A DNA stretch of 64,000 nt. Source: Cryptosporidium bovis. Its lineage: Eukaryota; Apicomplexa; Conoidasida; Eucoccidiorida; Cryptosporidiidae. The DNA lies in contig VHIT02000028.1 in NCBI GenBank assembly GCA_009768925.2, positions 343,501 to 407,500 of the forward strand, given 5' to 3'. Of this stretch, positions 20,301 to 28,819 are shown piece by piece; the first letter of the stretch is position 1; every line of letters begins with the position of its first letter. Both the position numbers and the translations under genes were made by a program. The notes below the pieces were generated by a model that was not told the origin of the DNA, did not search any database, and worked only from the letters and a program-made list of their open reading frames with translations.

Positions 20301-20477
20301 AAAAAATTCTGGATCTGTTGGGTCTGCTAATACTATAGATAAACATTTCGATGATTGAAATGAGCCACCCCTATTTGTCAAATAATCACTCAAGGTATTA
20401 AGATTCGTACAATCAAGTGAAAATGCCACTTTTAAATTAAAAATAGATATTAAAATCAATAGTATGCCGGTCCCCAT
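17379..20477 (-). CDS. Secreted protein with four macro-domain-like repeats and proline-rich linkers
   Basis: A 1032-residue protein with a signal peptide at residues 1-20 and no membrane span. Four divergent repeats of about 180-200 residues lie at 23-200, 277-478, 529-725 and 840-1026. Each has C..L..L, a [IL].LA strand, a C[DG].[LIV].V[VM]D strand (SCDALVVDS at 63-71, SCDMIVMDS at 318-326, GCLVVDVS at 571-578, NCDVAVVDA at 881-889), a VY.V strand, then L...I..A helix, [LI].[LI]P strand, helix and a V.I.V strand. That order resembles the alpha/beta macro-domain fold (ADP-ribose binders), but the call is by eye. Linkers 223-264 and 788-820 are proline-rich with PxxPxR and RPPLP motifs, preceded in the second case by a basic KTLKKKLTRR segment. 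The function is unknown. It could be an exported effector, which is inference. Confidence 0.7.
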   Translation of the reverse strand: MGTGILLILISIFNLKVAFSLDCTNLNTLSDYLTNRGGSFQSSKCLSIVLADPTDPEFFKSPSCDALVVDSTDSNYNNILKTAGVTCPVLSPTFPVIFKMNQVQNYKRFIESIYCVEASFPPSTLFKGILDAAFRDSLDTLLLPVIPSDTGNFSSRVSVMAAEVRTWLMAKYGNNLSCPFQIVIPVSGNSNYNAVLDGFSLAFSRDQNTYKNSIRDDTLGNIGRSPPQVPPRPKQLRQVPLISKKPPPVPPRIKYKIPDSPTVPLLRDFNQYDGVACPTMKNLHTLLTELKDPYLSKYTAVTTQVSIASTDFSFGLFSCDMIVMDSDSYNFIDIMNEMRLPPNLYRKESGVTIRSPKFIQNEHEWFSSLSKVVYMSLTEALEEVNDYASLLALIKEAYTNILSYADRNKLTELLILPFGLWSNDSNFSDKILSVCIDSLGEALNEFLVTNDSVHVTIIVNSIELQAVLIDQIKPFFMTVQASSSLLKPQRYHVYSLLRPRTHYPSETRTGSGTVVVTPSPYTFTYDNDCMASTPLSDLILSMFNGRVSSLSTSRNFSLILTDQPPVVYGCGCLVVDVSVREQVNLALKLGVSEKECTSVGSSEIKVFTSKPNQYLTSPYLFTVTRVYCLNTTKFLYNSRIESTKVLYEKILASAKFRCSTILTPLLSTSMDTSEHRNKEYILQAAITMDAFYLTSPQKNSIHVTFYTHESSLFFLALELFATYYLEYSSCGGVTSSIKEIDKNWMDLRRIIGYGAIPEFVTPMKKTSLIKTLKKKLTRRSSTTTTTTATPVKVPPQRPPLPKFTGNGNADRPAPVKIGMPQHFYNMNTNDFISAISHYDCSKLYSMNYWINTVTSFYSSKYIEVSRQIYLANSGLIPGPENCDVAVVDAGYTGINAVFRSIGQSYPSLNSCVTVLANQRYSTDSIPMTRTLQRLFVVNVNSKSLKDVYEEIFEKAVANREKHIYIPLFDFSYNYNISVNRATLLVKEFLTSLLYVLNRYNSLLKVIVYEENTLAALHAFDVMLRVLSGREGL

Positions 20478-20759
20478 ATTTTATTCCTCTTAATATTCAA
20501 ATGTTCTTATTTAGTAAATATTTATAACTATATTGTTGTGCGAGTAATTCAAAACAATTTCATTAAAAAAAAAAAAAAAACCTTCACCTCATTATAACTT
20601 AACATTTAACACTCGTATTTATATTAATACGTTTTAATATTAAAAAATATATACAGTAAATTATTTTTATTATTGCAATACATATCTATTTTATATTATT
20701 ATTCTTTATGACTAGTATCTTAATTATTTAGGTACCTATGTCAAGACAAGACACACAAA

Positions 20760-20764
20760 CCGCC
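20760..20764 (-). promoter_or_regulatory. GGCGG motif upstream of the four-repeat protein
   Basis: AAACCGCC on plus, GGCGGTTT on minus, about 280 bases before the minus-strand start at 20477. It is part of the recurring GC-motif set. Confidence 0.35.
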
Positions 20765-21108
20765 TTTTTTAAATAAACTTGGGTCTTTTGGGTTTGAGTA
20801 GTAGAAAAAGAATACAAATAATAAATGTAATACAGGTTTATAATCATTACAAATAGTGAGCTATTCTATATGTGTATAAGATTTTTTAATTTTTAACAAA
20901 CAAATTTGTGTGTAGAGATTTCAATAAACATCAATTAGGTCATGGGGTTAAATGAGTGAAAGTATATTCATTATCTTGTATATACTATCACTATTTTTAT
21001 TATTTAATACGATTCACTTTGTGTGCCTATTACTTATTGTGATATTTTTTTGCTATTCACCTTCAATAAATAATAAATCGAAACTGATTTTATGGTTAAA
21101 ATTTTGTA

Positions 21109-21114
21109 GCGGGA
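21109..21114 (+). promoter_or_regulatory. GCGGGA motif upstream of the NS3-like gene
   Basis: TAGCGGGAATAA, close to the core of E2F sites, about 170 bases before the start at 21282. Confidence 0.35.
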
Positions 21115-21281
21115 ATAATCTTTATTTAGATTCCAAGCCACCTTTTTAACTTTGCAGTTTTATTTATTTTTTTTTTCATTGAGCAAAAACAGATATTATT
21201 CAGTATTACTTGTAACAATATAACAGACTATCAAGTCTAACTAATAAAAAATAATAAATTCTGTCATATTTATACTAAAAA

Positions 21282-23072
21282 ATGACTATTAAAAGTAATG
21301 ATGAAAACAAAATAGTAAATAGATTGAAAGAAAATAGAGAAAATAATTTTATATCAAATAAAGACATAAGCCGTGATAATGAGTGTAAACAATGTATAAT
21401 AATGAAATTCATTAACCCAGTAAATGTTTTAACTTTTATCTTAAGTTTAATTTTTAAAATGTTAGTTTTAATATTTCATTTTTTTTTTAGTCCAAGAATT
21501 AATAGAAGATTAGATATGTATCCATATTATGATGTTAATGAAATTAATTTTGAGCCGAGAAGCAAATATGGATATCGGTTCTTTCAAGTAAATAATAAGT
21601 TTGTAAGATTAGGATTTGGATTTGAATATAACAATGTATATTATTTCAGTAATAGTCATTTTTCAATAAAAAGTAAAATAGTAATTGATAATAATGAAAT
21701 TAAGCTTTATCAAATAGGTTTTTGTTTTCTTTCATCAAGCAAAGTACCATCTGACTTAGCAAAACCACATGATGGCGATGATTTGTATCTAGTCAATCCA
21801 TATACCCAAACAGTAAAAGGAAAATGTATATTTAAAGATCCAATCTACTACTCTTATTTTCCTATTTCGTCTGGACATAGGAATTTTATTGGTCTTCCTA
21901 TTTTTAATTCAAATGGCGAATTAGTCTCTATTTATGATAATCTAAGGACAATAGAAGGTGTTCAATATGTATTACTGGGTGAAAAATATATTTGGGAAGG
22001 TAATAGTACTTTGATTACAAGGGAAGTGAATTATGAACAAAATTATATGTATTTAAATAAAACTGAATATCCTAAATATGAATTAGAACTATTTAATATA
22101 TATAAAAATAATAATAAAATTGGTACATTTTTTAAATATAAATCAGTTTGTTATATTTCATCAAAATTTATAGATCCTGATACTAATATGATTAAGACAG
22201 ACATTTATAAACAAAACGATTACGCAGATGTTTTGGCTGGAATCAAGAATAAACCATTTACTAAATTATTTAGAGAATGGTATTTTTATTCACCAAACTC
22301 TAAGCATAATTTAACAATTGCTAATGAAGGCGTTGCAGTTAAAGTACTAAATTTCGAAAGTGGTGATATATACTTATCTGGTGTAATAAAATATGAACGA
22401 GAATTTAAAATATGGGCTAATTTCAAAAAATATCCTATTAAAAATTTATCAGGGTATCCAATATTAGATGGTTATGATAGATTAATAGGTATATATGGCG
22501 ATTTTAATACTAAAATTGAAAAATGTTCATACTCTGTACTTGTAGGAAATAATATTATTTTCAAAAATTGTTTTTTCAAAATTATATTATCTAATAATTT
22601 AAAATATAATTACATTCACAAAGTAAATTATGATTTGAGTACAATTGATAATATACTATCGTATTGTATATGTAACAATGTCATCTCAAAAAATGATCAT
22701 TATTTTAAAAACGTATTGTTCGGATTAGAAAATGAAAGTATAGTTAATGAAATAAAAAATCTTATTCGTAATAAATTTGGAGAAAAGTCAAATAACAATA
22801 TTATTACAGTAGATAAGGCAAATATTTGCAAATCTTTTGATATTTTTAATGACAATAATAGCTCAGTTGATACGATGTTCTTATTTTCGTCCATAAATTG
22901 GATTGTACATTATCATATTAAAGAGAATAATGAATTCCCCTTTAACAACCCAAACAATCTGACAATTATATTTCCAAGTAAATCAAATGGAATAACTGAA
23001 GAGTTATTAATTAACTACTACGAAGAAGCATCACGAAAAAAACGTGGCTATTTGTTTATTATTAATTCATAA
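21282..23072 (+). CDS. Flavivirus NS3-like gene (old virus-derived or virus-like element)
   Basis: A 596-residue open frame that looks whole. Parts in order: an Asn/Lys-rich N terminus, a transmembrane segment at about 48-71, two tandem modules at about 95-245 and 270-425 that resemble the flavivirus NS3 serine protease (peptidase S7), and a C-terminal segment at about 556-594 that resembles the start of the NS3 helicase. The clearest matches are FIGLPIFNSNGELVSIYDN at 202-220 and LSGYPILDGYDRLIGIYGD at 389-407, against the S7 pattern GxSGSPI.N..G..VGLYGN. The two copies are strongly diverged from each other and from the virus family, so an origin by duplication of an old capture is likely. 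Composition matches the host, so the copy is not recent. Whether it is expressed or has a host role cannot be seen here. Confidence 0.55.
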   Translation: MTIKSNDENKIVNRLKENRENNFISNKDISRDNECKQCIIMKFINPVNVLTFILSLIFKMLVLIFHFFFSPRINRRLDMYPYYDVNEINFEPRSKYGYRFFQVNNKFVRLGFGFEYNNVYYFSNSHFSIKSKIVIDNNEIKLYQIGFCFLSSSKVPSDLAKPHDGDDLYLVNPYTQTVKGKCIFKDPIYYSYFPISSGHRNFIGLPIFNSNGELVSIYDNLRTIEGVQYVLLGEKYIWEGNSTLITREVNYEQNYMYLNKTEYPKYELELFNIYKNNNKIGTFFKYKSVCYISSKFIDPDTNMIKTDIYKQNDYADVLAGIKNKPFTKLFREWYFYSPNSKHNLTIANEGVAVKVLNFESGDIYLSGVIKYEREFKIWANFKKYPIKNLSGYPILDGYDRLIGIYGDFNTKIEKCSYSVLVGNNIIFKNCFFKIILSNNLKYNYIHKVNYDLSTIDNILSYCICNNVISKNDHYFKNVLFGLENESIVNEIKNLIRNKFGEKSNNNIITVDKANICKSFDIFNDNNSSVDTMFLFSSINWIVHYHIKENNEFPFNNPNNLTIIFPSKSNGITEELLINYYEEASRKKRGYLFIINS

Positions 23073-23185
23073 TAGATTTGTAATTTTATATTTGTTCAAT
23101 AAGGAGTTGAAACACAAAATTTAATAATTTATATATTAATATTTATTCGTTTATTATATATTTGTTTATCTACTCTAAATATAAA

Positions 23186-24463
23186 TTAAGATAACCTAAT
23201 TTTAGTAAAACAACTGTTAAATATATCAAATTCTGATATAATTGAACATAATGTAAATCCATTTTCCGTATCATAGTAGCCAAGTTCCTGGATTTTTTTG
23301 AGTTTGTTATGAAAGTCATTTATCAATTCTTGCTCACTTTTCTCTTCTAACTTGTTTATGGTTTCAAATTTAATACCATCATTGGAGATATCAACATTAG
23401 ATAAATCTGTGTTAATAGACTTTATATCGCTATATATTTCGGCTGGATTGAGCACTATAAGAAAACATGCAAAAGCGAAAAATCTCATTAAAATACATCT
23501 CCACCCATTTTTGTTATCACGATTGTAATAAGTACCATCACAATTGTCATCACTCAAACATTCGTCAATATTATTTATGCTATCTTTTAAATAATCATTA
23601 TTATAAAATTCACTATTTATGCAAGTATCTGATTTACATTCAGATAAATAGTTTATATTTTCACCTGCTTCGTAGTTTTTTTCTGTTGTTAAATTTTTGA
23701 TTTTACTTTTCAAAGAGTTATTTTCATCTGTAATTATTTCACACAAAACCTTCAATTTTTCAGCATTTATATAATTTATATTGTTAATACCACCTATATC
23801 CATTGTATTCAACGTTGTTATATCGTTAAAAGAAATATTGTTTTTCAATATATCATAGCATTCCTCAATTATTTTTTGCATGTTAAATGACGTGTTTCTT
23901 GTTTCATTTATAGTATCTAATAACTCCTCTACATATCCTCTTATTTCACTTAAACAATTAGTATCAACATGTTTATTTTGAATTTCCTCTTGGTTAAAAT
24001 TGTTAACTTTTGAGGTCGACTTGGCTAAAACTAACTCTGCTTCTGCAATTGACAATGTCATATAAAATCTTTCTGTATCGTGTTTTAATTTTAATGTAGA
24101 ATCTAAATCGGGAACCATCATCGCAAGCTGTTCCCTAACATCGTTTTCAATTATCTCTATATCACTATCATCGCCCAAATCAGAACAACTTTCTGTATTT
24201 AAATTTATATTTTCGCTTTCGCTTATTTTGTTTTCAACTTCACCATTGTATTCACTATTGTATTGTATATTATTAATACATTCAGTATTTAACTCATTAA
24301 TGCCATCACTTATATTCTCTTTATTAGAATCAAAACCGCTAACAATGCAATTGCTATCTAATTTTTGTGTTTTTGTTTCATTTGAATTAGAACATGTTCC
24401 ATGTTCGGAGTTCGATGCAGAAGTTGTTACCACACTCAAATTTGTTTCATTAAGTATCTCCAT
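23186..24463 (-). CDS. Single-pass membrane protein with acidic N-terminal region
   Basis: A 425-residue protein from an ATG start, with no N-terminal signal peptide. The first 130 residues are Asn/Glu/Ser-rich and acidic. Residues 125-250 look helical and may form coiled coils. One hydrophobic segment (about residues 322-338, ILMRFFAFACFLIVL) is followed by an 85-residue tail ending in a C-x13-C pair within CSIISEFDIFNSCFTKI. The tail resembles the end of the neighbouring gene at 25735-27759 (C..I...CFT.I), so the two may be paralogues. It is convergent with the NS3-like gene, 113 bases away. The function is unknown. A GCGCCG motif sits about 170 bases upstream. Confidence 0.7.
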   Translation of the reverse strand: MEILNETNLSVVTTSASNSEHGTCSNSNETKTQKLDSNCIVSGFDSNKENISDGINELNTECINNIQYNSEYNGEVENKISESENINLNTESCSDLGDDSDIEIIENDVREQLAMMVPDLDSTLKLKHDTERFYMTLSIAEAELVLAKSTSKVNNFNQEEIQNKHVDTNCLSEIRGYVEELLDTINETRNTSFNMQKIIEECYDILKNNISFNDITTLNTMDIGGINNINYINAEKLKVLCEIITDENNSLKSKIKNLTTEKNYEAGENINYLSECKSDTCINSEFYNNDYLKDSINNIDECLSDDNCDGTYYNRDNKNGWRCILMRFFAFACFLIVLNPAEIYSDIKSINTDLSNVDISNDGIKFETINKLEEKSEQELINDFHNKLKKIQELGYYDTENGFTLCSIISEFDIFNSCFTKIRLS

Positions 24464-25116
24464 TTCTGATCAAATATGTGAATAAATAGAGATAACTGAT
24501 GATAATCTGCAACTATGAAGTTCTAATATAAATTAATTTTTTTGATGCTAATGTATATTTGAAGAAAATAATACTCTTTTTTGTGATTATTTTCTTAATA
24601 TTCACATTTGAATGGTCATAATTCTTACCCAGCGCCGAATTGTGGGGCTCGAATAAGAGCAAGATGAAAGTTAATGAAAACAAATAAAGGAAAAAGAATG
24701 AATAAAGTGAAATAAATAGATAAATAAATGTAAATGTTACAAATTGATTATTTCATTAATTAATATATAGGGAATTAATAAAAAGTACTGTTTGGTGTAG
24801 ATCTGTGCAATGACAATTAAAATACAAATGTAGTATGAAACATACGAATTTCTCGGTAAAAAGTTTAATACATTCTACCTGAAACTTATAGTTTTAATTT
24901 TGTATTAAATATAAAAATTATTAAGTACAGTAACTGGCTAAATAGCACGTGATTTGTATATGAATATATTTATAGCCAGCAAAAAATATTATACCAAATG
25001 ATTTTTTCTAAATCCTACTCTCCCCACTTATCGTTGGCCTGTTTCAGCACTACTATATTAATCTGCTCCACTTATTCACTTCAAGTAATAAGCCAACTAA
25101 ATATTCTAATTTCTTT
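24464..25116. other. Intergenic region
   Basis: Lies between a minus-strand start (24463) and the 3' end of the minus-strand TRAPP gene (25117). It holds a GCGCCG motif at 24632-24637 and nothing else that I can support. Confidence 0.5.
24632..24637. promoter_or_regulatory. GCGCCG motif
   Basis: CCCAGCGCCGAAT, about 170 bases upstream of the minus-strand start at 24463. It is part of the recurring GC-motif set. Confidence 0.35.
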
Positions 25117-25551
25117 CTATATTTTATTTTGTTCCCTAACCCTAAATAATAATTCGTCAATCTTACCTAACAATTTTGGTGTTTCAATTGTTCTTAACAA
25201 AAAAGGATTGCATAGTGTGTCAACATATAGTTTGTATATATTTTGAAAAAAATCCTTTAATTCACTTTCATTTTCCGGATGATCTTGCAAAATTGCAATT
25301 ATTTTGACTTGTGAAAAACTTAAAAACCCATATATTTCGTATTCATAATTGGAACTTATTGCAGGACCAAGGTAACCTAAATACGTATCTAATGACCCCT
25401 CTGTTGAATCATCATTTGTTTTCCTTTCTAGCAAGTCTAGTGCAGAATAAATTGAGAATTGCATTGATTCTTGAAATTCATTTTCAAATGATCTAAATAA
25501 AAGCGGTTGATTACTTCGATCTACTAGAGATATGCAAACAACTGATATCAT
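25117..25551 (-). CDS. TRAPPC2L: TRAPP complex subunit TRAPPC2L
   Basis: A 144-residue protein whose length fits the TRAPPC2L/Tca17 branch of the sedlin family (usually about 140). It shows a V.CI..V...N.PL..R strand at the start, a helix with SALDLLE, then YLGYLGP and YEIYGFLS.S.VKI, and the family ending FF.N[IL]...Y.D.[LM]CNPF at about residues 105-120. TRAPP complexes are Rab exchange factors that tether vesicles in ER-Golgi and endosomal traffic, so this protein should act on cytosolic membranes. The start is the first ATG. A TGGCGG motif lies 94 bases upstream. It sits between two membrane-protein genes of unknown function. Confidence 0.88.
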   Translation of the reverse strand: MISVVCISLVDRSNQPLLFRSFENEFQESMQFSIYSALDLLERKTNDDSTEGSLDTYLGYLGPAISSNYEYEIYGFLSFSQVKIIAILQDHPENESELKDFFQNIYKLYVDTLCNPFLLRTIETPKLLGKIDELLFRVREQNKI

Positions 25552-25644
25552 TATTCAATACATAGATGTGTTAATAAATGCCGAATTTAATATATATATT
25601 TATTTGTTTAATTGGGAAAAAAATTGTTTGGACAGCCGATTTAA

Positions 25645-25650
25645 TGGCGG
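25645..25650 (+). promoter_or_regulatory. TGGCGG motif upstream of TRAPPC2L
   Basis: Lies in AATGGCGGTTC, 94 bases before the minus-strand start codon at 25551. It is one of the closest motif-to-start spacings in the window. Confidence 0.4.
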
Positions 25651-25734
25651 TTCTTTGTCTTGTTTAACAATAGGGAGGAAAAAACATTGACAAATAATAC
25701 ACAAAATAGGCACTTCATTAAAATAAGAACAATA

Positions 25735-27759
25735 TTATATTGATTTCATTTTATCTATATTAGTGAAACACCTTTCAATCACAGTAATATCTCCTATTGC
25801 ATTGCAAATACTATTATCTTCGATATTAATATTATCCCACTTTTTTAATATACAATCTGTAGATTTTATCATATTATTCTGATATAAATCCGTTAATGAA
25901 TAATTGCCGTTTTTATCAGTAAGCACCCTATATGCTTGAATTGTAGCTGACTTTCCATAGTTGAATATATTTGAGATAGTTTCATTATTATCAGTAGATA
26001 CAAAAATTCCAATTGCCAATAAAACCAATGCGAATAGAATCTTAATCGTCTTATACATATTCCTACTATTAAGGTCTATATAGTTTTCGTTCACATATGA
26101 GACTATTGTATTTGAATTATTAATTGAATCTTCTATTATATCACATACATCTTTTAATACTTTTCTTTCCAGTTGATTACCTTCAGATGAAAAATTATTG
26201 AGAATAATTTCCTCAATTAATTTTTTTGAAATACCAAGATTTATCATATTTTCACTAATATTTTTTGTGGATTCAAATATTTGATATTCAAAATGATCGC
26301 TCGTCTTAATATATTCTGTTTCATTCATACTTGATGCTGTGCTGCCTTTACAACTATTGAACAAATAATTATTTTCAAAGATTCTTTCAATATCATTTTT
26401 GTTCGCAAATAAACCTAGGTTATTCACTAACTTTACGCCTCTTTCTACATTTATTTCTTTATTTTTACAAATATAATCGTTGGATTCGAATGAACTAACA
26501 TAATCATCATCTACTTGGTACTCATATTCATTTGAAGTATTGTAACTTGAATCAATGTCACTAACTACAATATTGCTGTTATCTATAAAGTTATCTTCTT
26601 TTCCAGAGATATCTAGTATATTTTTTATGTTAACTTTACTTTTATTTACATAAATTCTTATATTTTCTTGAATCAATTTGCTTACTGTAATTACATCAAA
26701 AGTAGTGGTTGGATGTTTATTAAAAGTAAAATATAAATTTATTAAACCTGAATACATTTCATTCATATCATTGTTTAACATATTTACGCCTGAATTACTA
26801 TCACTAACAAAAAATTCTTTACTTTCAAAAATAACATTAAGACCTTTTTTTGGAATTATTCTTGCAATAATATTTGACAATTGCTCTCCTGACCATGTTG
26901 GATATTTTAGTGACATTCCTGTTAATAACAATACATCTCTTAGTTGCTGCCATATAATTGTTTCATCGTTAAATTCATATGATTGTTGAATATTTAATAT
27001 TTCTTCAATCTTCTTCCAAAATGTTAAAAAACAAAAATTACTTAATTGTTGTTTGTAAACTGTTAATTCAAATGAACATTTCTTATTTTTTTTAGTTTTT
27101 AATATTTCTTCCAGATAAGTTAACAAACTATTCAGTGTTTTTATGTCTATCTTCTTTCTGTATTTATTTGTCTTTTCTTTACAGAATTCACTACTATATT
27201 TGTTATCATCGTAATCATAATCTGTTTCTGTTGTATTATCGTTTGAATATTTAACACAATCTGTTTCATTTTTAAATTGGGAATCATCATTTAATTTACG
27301 TTGATTAATGACTTTTTCTATTACAATATTTTCAGAGTTGTTATTGTTATTGTAAGCACTATTATTTTCTATTATATTATGTATTTTTGAAAATGTTGAA
27401 ATAGGATATATTGAACAATATGTTGATGGTCTCAATTTTGTTCGTATATTTAAATTCAAGCGATTATTATTCAAGTCAATTATATTATTATTACTATCAC
27501 CATTAACATCTATTTTACTATTTCTGTCGCATTTCTCACTAGAAAATTCATTTCCATTTTTTCTTAACTTATAATTTGTACTTCTAACAGATTTTGGAGT
27601 TGAAATGCTTTTCTTGTTTATTAGAAATAAATTTAATTTTTTTTTCACTATTAAAAATAGTTTTTTCTTAGTAGGTACCTTTTCTTTATCATAATTTTGA
27701 ATCCAATCATAAAGTTCTAACAAGCCATCAAGCTCAGTAACGTCTTTTGCTAGTAACAT
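25735..27759 (-). CDS. Asn-rich single-pass membrane protein with a KCSFEL module
   Basis: A 674-residue protein. The frame is open 63 bases further upstream but only with a TTG codon, so I start at the ATG at 27759 (MLLAKDVTELDG). There is no signal peptide. The region around KKCSFELTVYKQQL, followed by a Trp-containing stretch, KKGLNVIFESKEF and MYSGLINLYF, resembles the gene at 31936-32782 (NKCTFELREDEQI, LKGVNKILIKEQS, VYKGLVI). One transmembrane segment (IKILFALVLLAIGIFVS, about 90 residues from the end) is followed by a tail with CNAIGDITVIERCFTNI, like the end of the gene at 23186-24463. No known family is recognised. A membrane protein unique to this lineage is the best description. 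Confidence 0.7.
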   Translation of the reverse strand: MLLAKDVTELDGLLELYDWIQNYDKEKVPTKKKLFLIVKKKLNLFLINKKSISTPKSVRSTNYKLRKNGNEFSSEKCDRNSKIDVNGDSNNNIIDLNNNRLNLNIRTKLRPSTYCSIYPISTFSKIHNIIENNSAYNNNNNSENIVIEKVINQRKLNDDSQFKNETDCVKYSNDNTTETDYDYDDNKYSSEFCKEKTNKYRKKIDIKTLNSLLTYLEEILKTKKNKKCSFELTVYKQQLSNFCFLTFWKKIEEILNIQQSYEFNDETIIWQQLRDVLLLTGMSLKYPTWSGEQLSNIIARIIPKKGLNVIFESKEFFVSDSNSGVNMLNNDMNEMYSGLINLYFTFNKHPTTTFDVITVSKLIQENIRIYVNKSKVNIKNILDISGKEDNFIDNSNIVVSDIDSSYNTSNEYEYQVDDDYVSSFESNDYICKNKEINVERGVKLVNNLGLFANKNDIERIFENNYLFNSCKGSTASSMNETEYIKTSDHFEYQIFESTKNISENMINLGISKKLIEEIILNNFSSEGNQLERKVLKDVCDIIEDSINNSNTIVSYVNENYIDLNSRNMYKTIKILFALVLLAIGIFVSTDNNETISNIFNYGKSATIQAYRVLTDKNGNYSLTDLYQNNMIKSTDCILKKWDNINIEDNSICNAIGDITVIERCFTNIDKMKSI

Positions 27760-28819
27760 CTTATAGATTATAATTTTAATAAATAAGTTAAAATTAGTTT
27801 TTGCTTTCCTTAAATATGGCAATTGTCGGTCTAAATTTTTTTAAAAGGGCTTATACAGAAAATAATAATGGTAAACAATAAATTGTTTTACTTGATATCT
27901 ACACGAATTAAACATTTAGAAATATTATCAAAGCTTTTGTATTTATCTTTCTCACTAAATAATATCTCTATCATTCTTAACTCTTTATCCTTTTTACTTT
28001 TGTAATATAAATTCAATTAATGCATATTTGTGTGTTTGTGTGCTATACAGGATTTTAAGTCTAGCGCGCAATATATTTTACTAATTTGTTATTAAATATT
28101 TGTTTATAGTAGTGTTTATAAGATTTGAGGAGACTATTAAACTACCCAATTTGATATCTGGATTTAAACACTAAAAAAGAATAAGCAAGAGAAAAATAAA
28201 TATTTTGAAATATATTGGAATTTTTGTTATAGGCTTTTATGAGTTCCTTTTTTAACGTTGTTGTTCACAATAGAAGTTTTAAGACAATAATAAATAAAGC
28301 AATAATGTAATTTATATGCACTCAATTTAAAAAAAATCATGATATTTTGTTAAATCAAAACTAATTCTAATTATTTTAACATTAACTTTAATGGTTATTC
28401 TGTGACAATGTGAGTTAAGATTAATTTGTGGGATATGGCTATTATCACATTTCATGTAAATATATGCCGCCCAAATCGATCTAAAATTTTTTCTTAATGG
28501 TGAAAAAAACCATGAAATGATAACTCTAGGACGGAATACAAATTAATTATGTATATAAGAATACAAATAAGGCTAATCACTTTTAGTTAATTTATATGTT
28601 ATTTGATTACTACAATCGATATCTTTTGTTATATATTTTGTAATAATTTTGTTTAATAAACATTTACTGATTGTAAATAACTAAATTAATTCTATCAAGT
28701 AGAATAAAACAATATAATGATAATTTTAAGCTACAATTAAATACAACTGCATGAGTTATTATAATAGGGTCAAATAAAAGTCAAATGAATATTATAACTA
28801 GTGGTCGATATATATTCTA
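27760..28819. other. Divergent intergenic region
   Basis: About 1.06 kb between divergent starts. It holds a CCGCCC motif at 28467-28472 and no supported ORF. Confidence 0.5.
28467..28472 (-). promoter_or_regulatory. CCGCCC (GGGCGG) motif
   Basis: ATGCCGCCCAAAT, about 350 bases upstream of the plus-strand start at 28820. Confidence 0.35.

Larger units (their letters stand above)
20478..21281. other. Divergent promoter region
   Basis: Lies between the four-repeat secreted protein (minus) and the NS3-like gene (plus). It has CCGCC at 20760-20764 and GCGGGA at 21109-21114, plus a long A run near 20567. A 65-codon hydrophobic ORF at 20952-21149 has no other support. Confidence 0.5.

Noticed and set aside
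20952-21149. 65-codon hydrophobic ORF upstream of the NS3-like gene
   Set aside because: Composition is as expected from T-rich intergenic sequence. No splice link to the downstream gene was seen, and a GCGGGA motif lies inside it.
25130-25146. Telomere-like CCCTAACCCTAAA string
   Set aside because: It lies inside the TRAPPC2L coding sequence and encodes ordinary residues near the C terminus. There is no tandem array.
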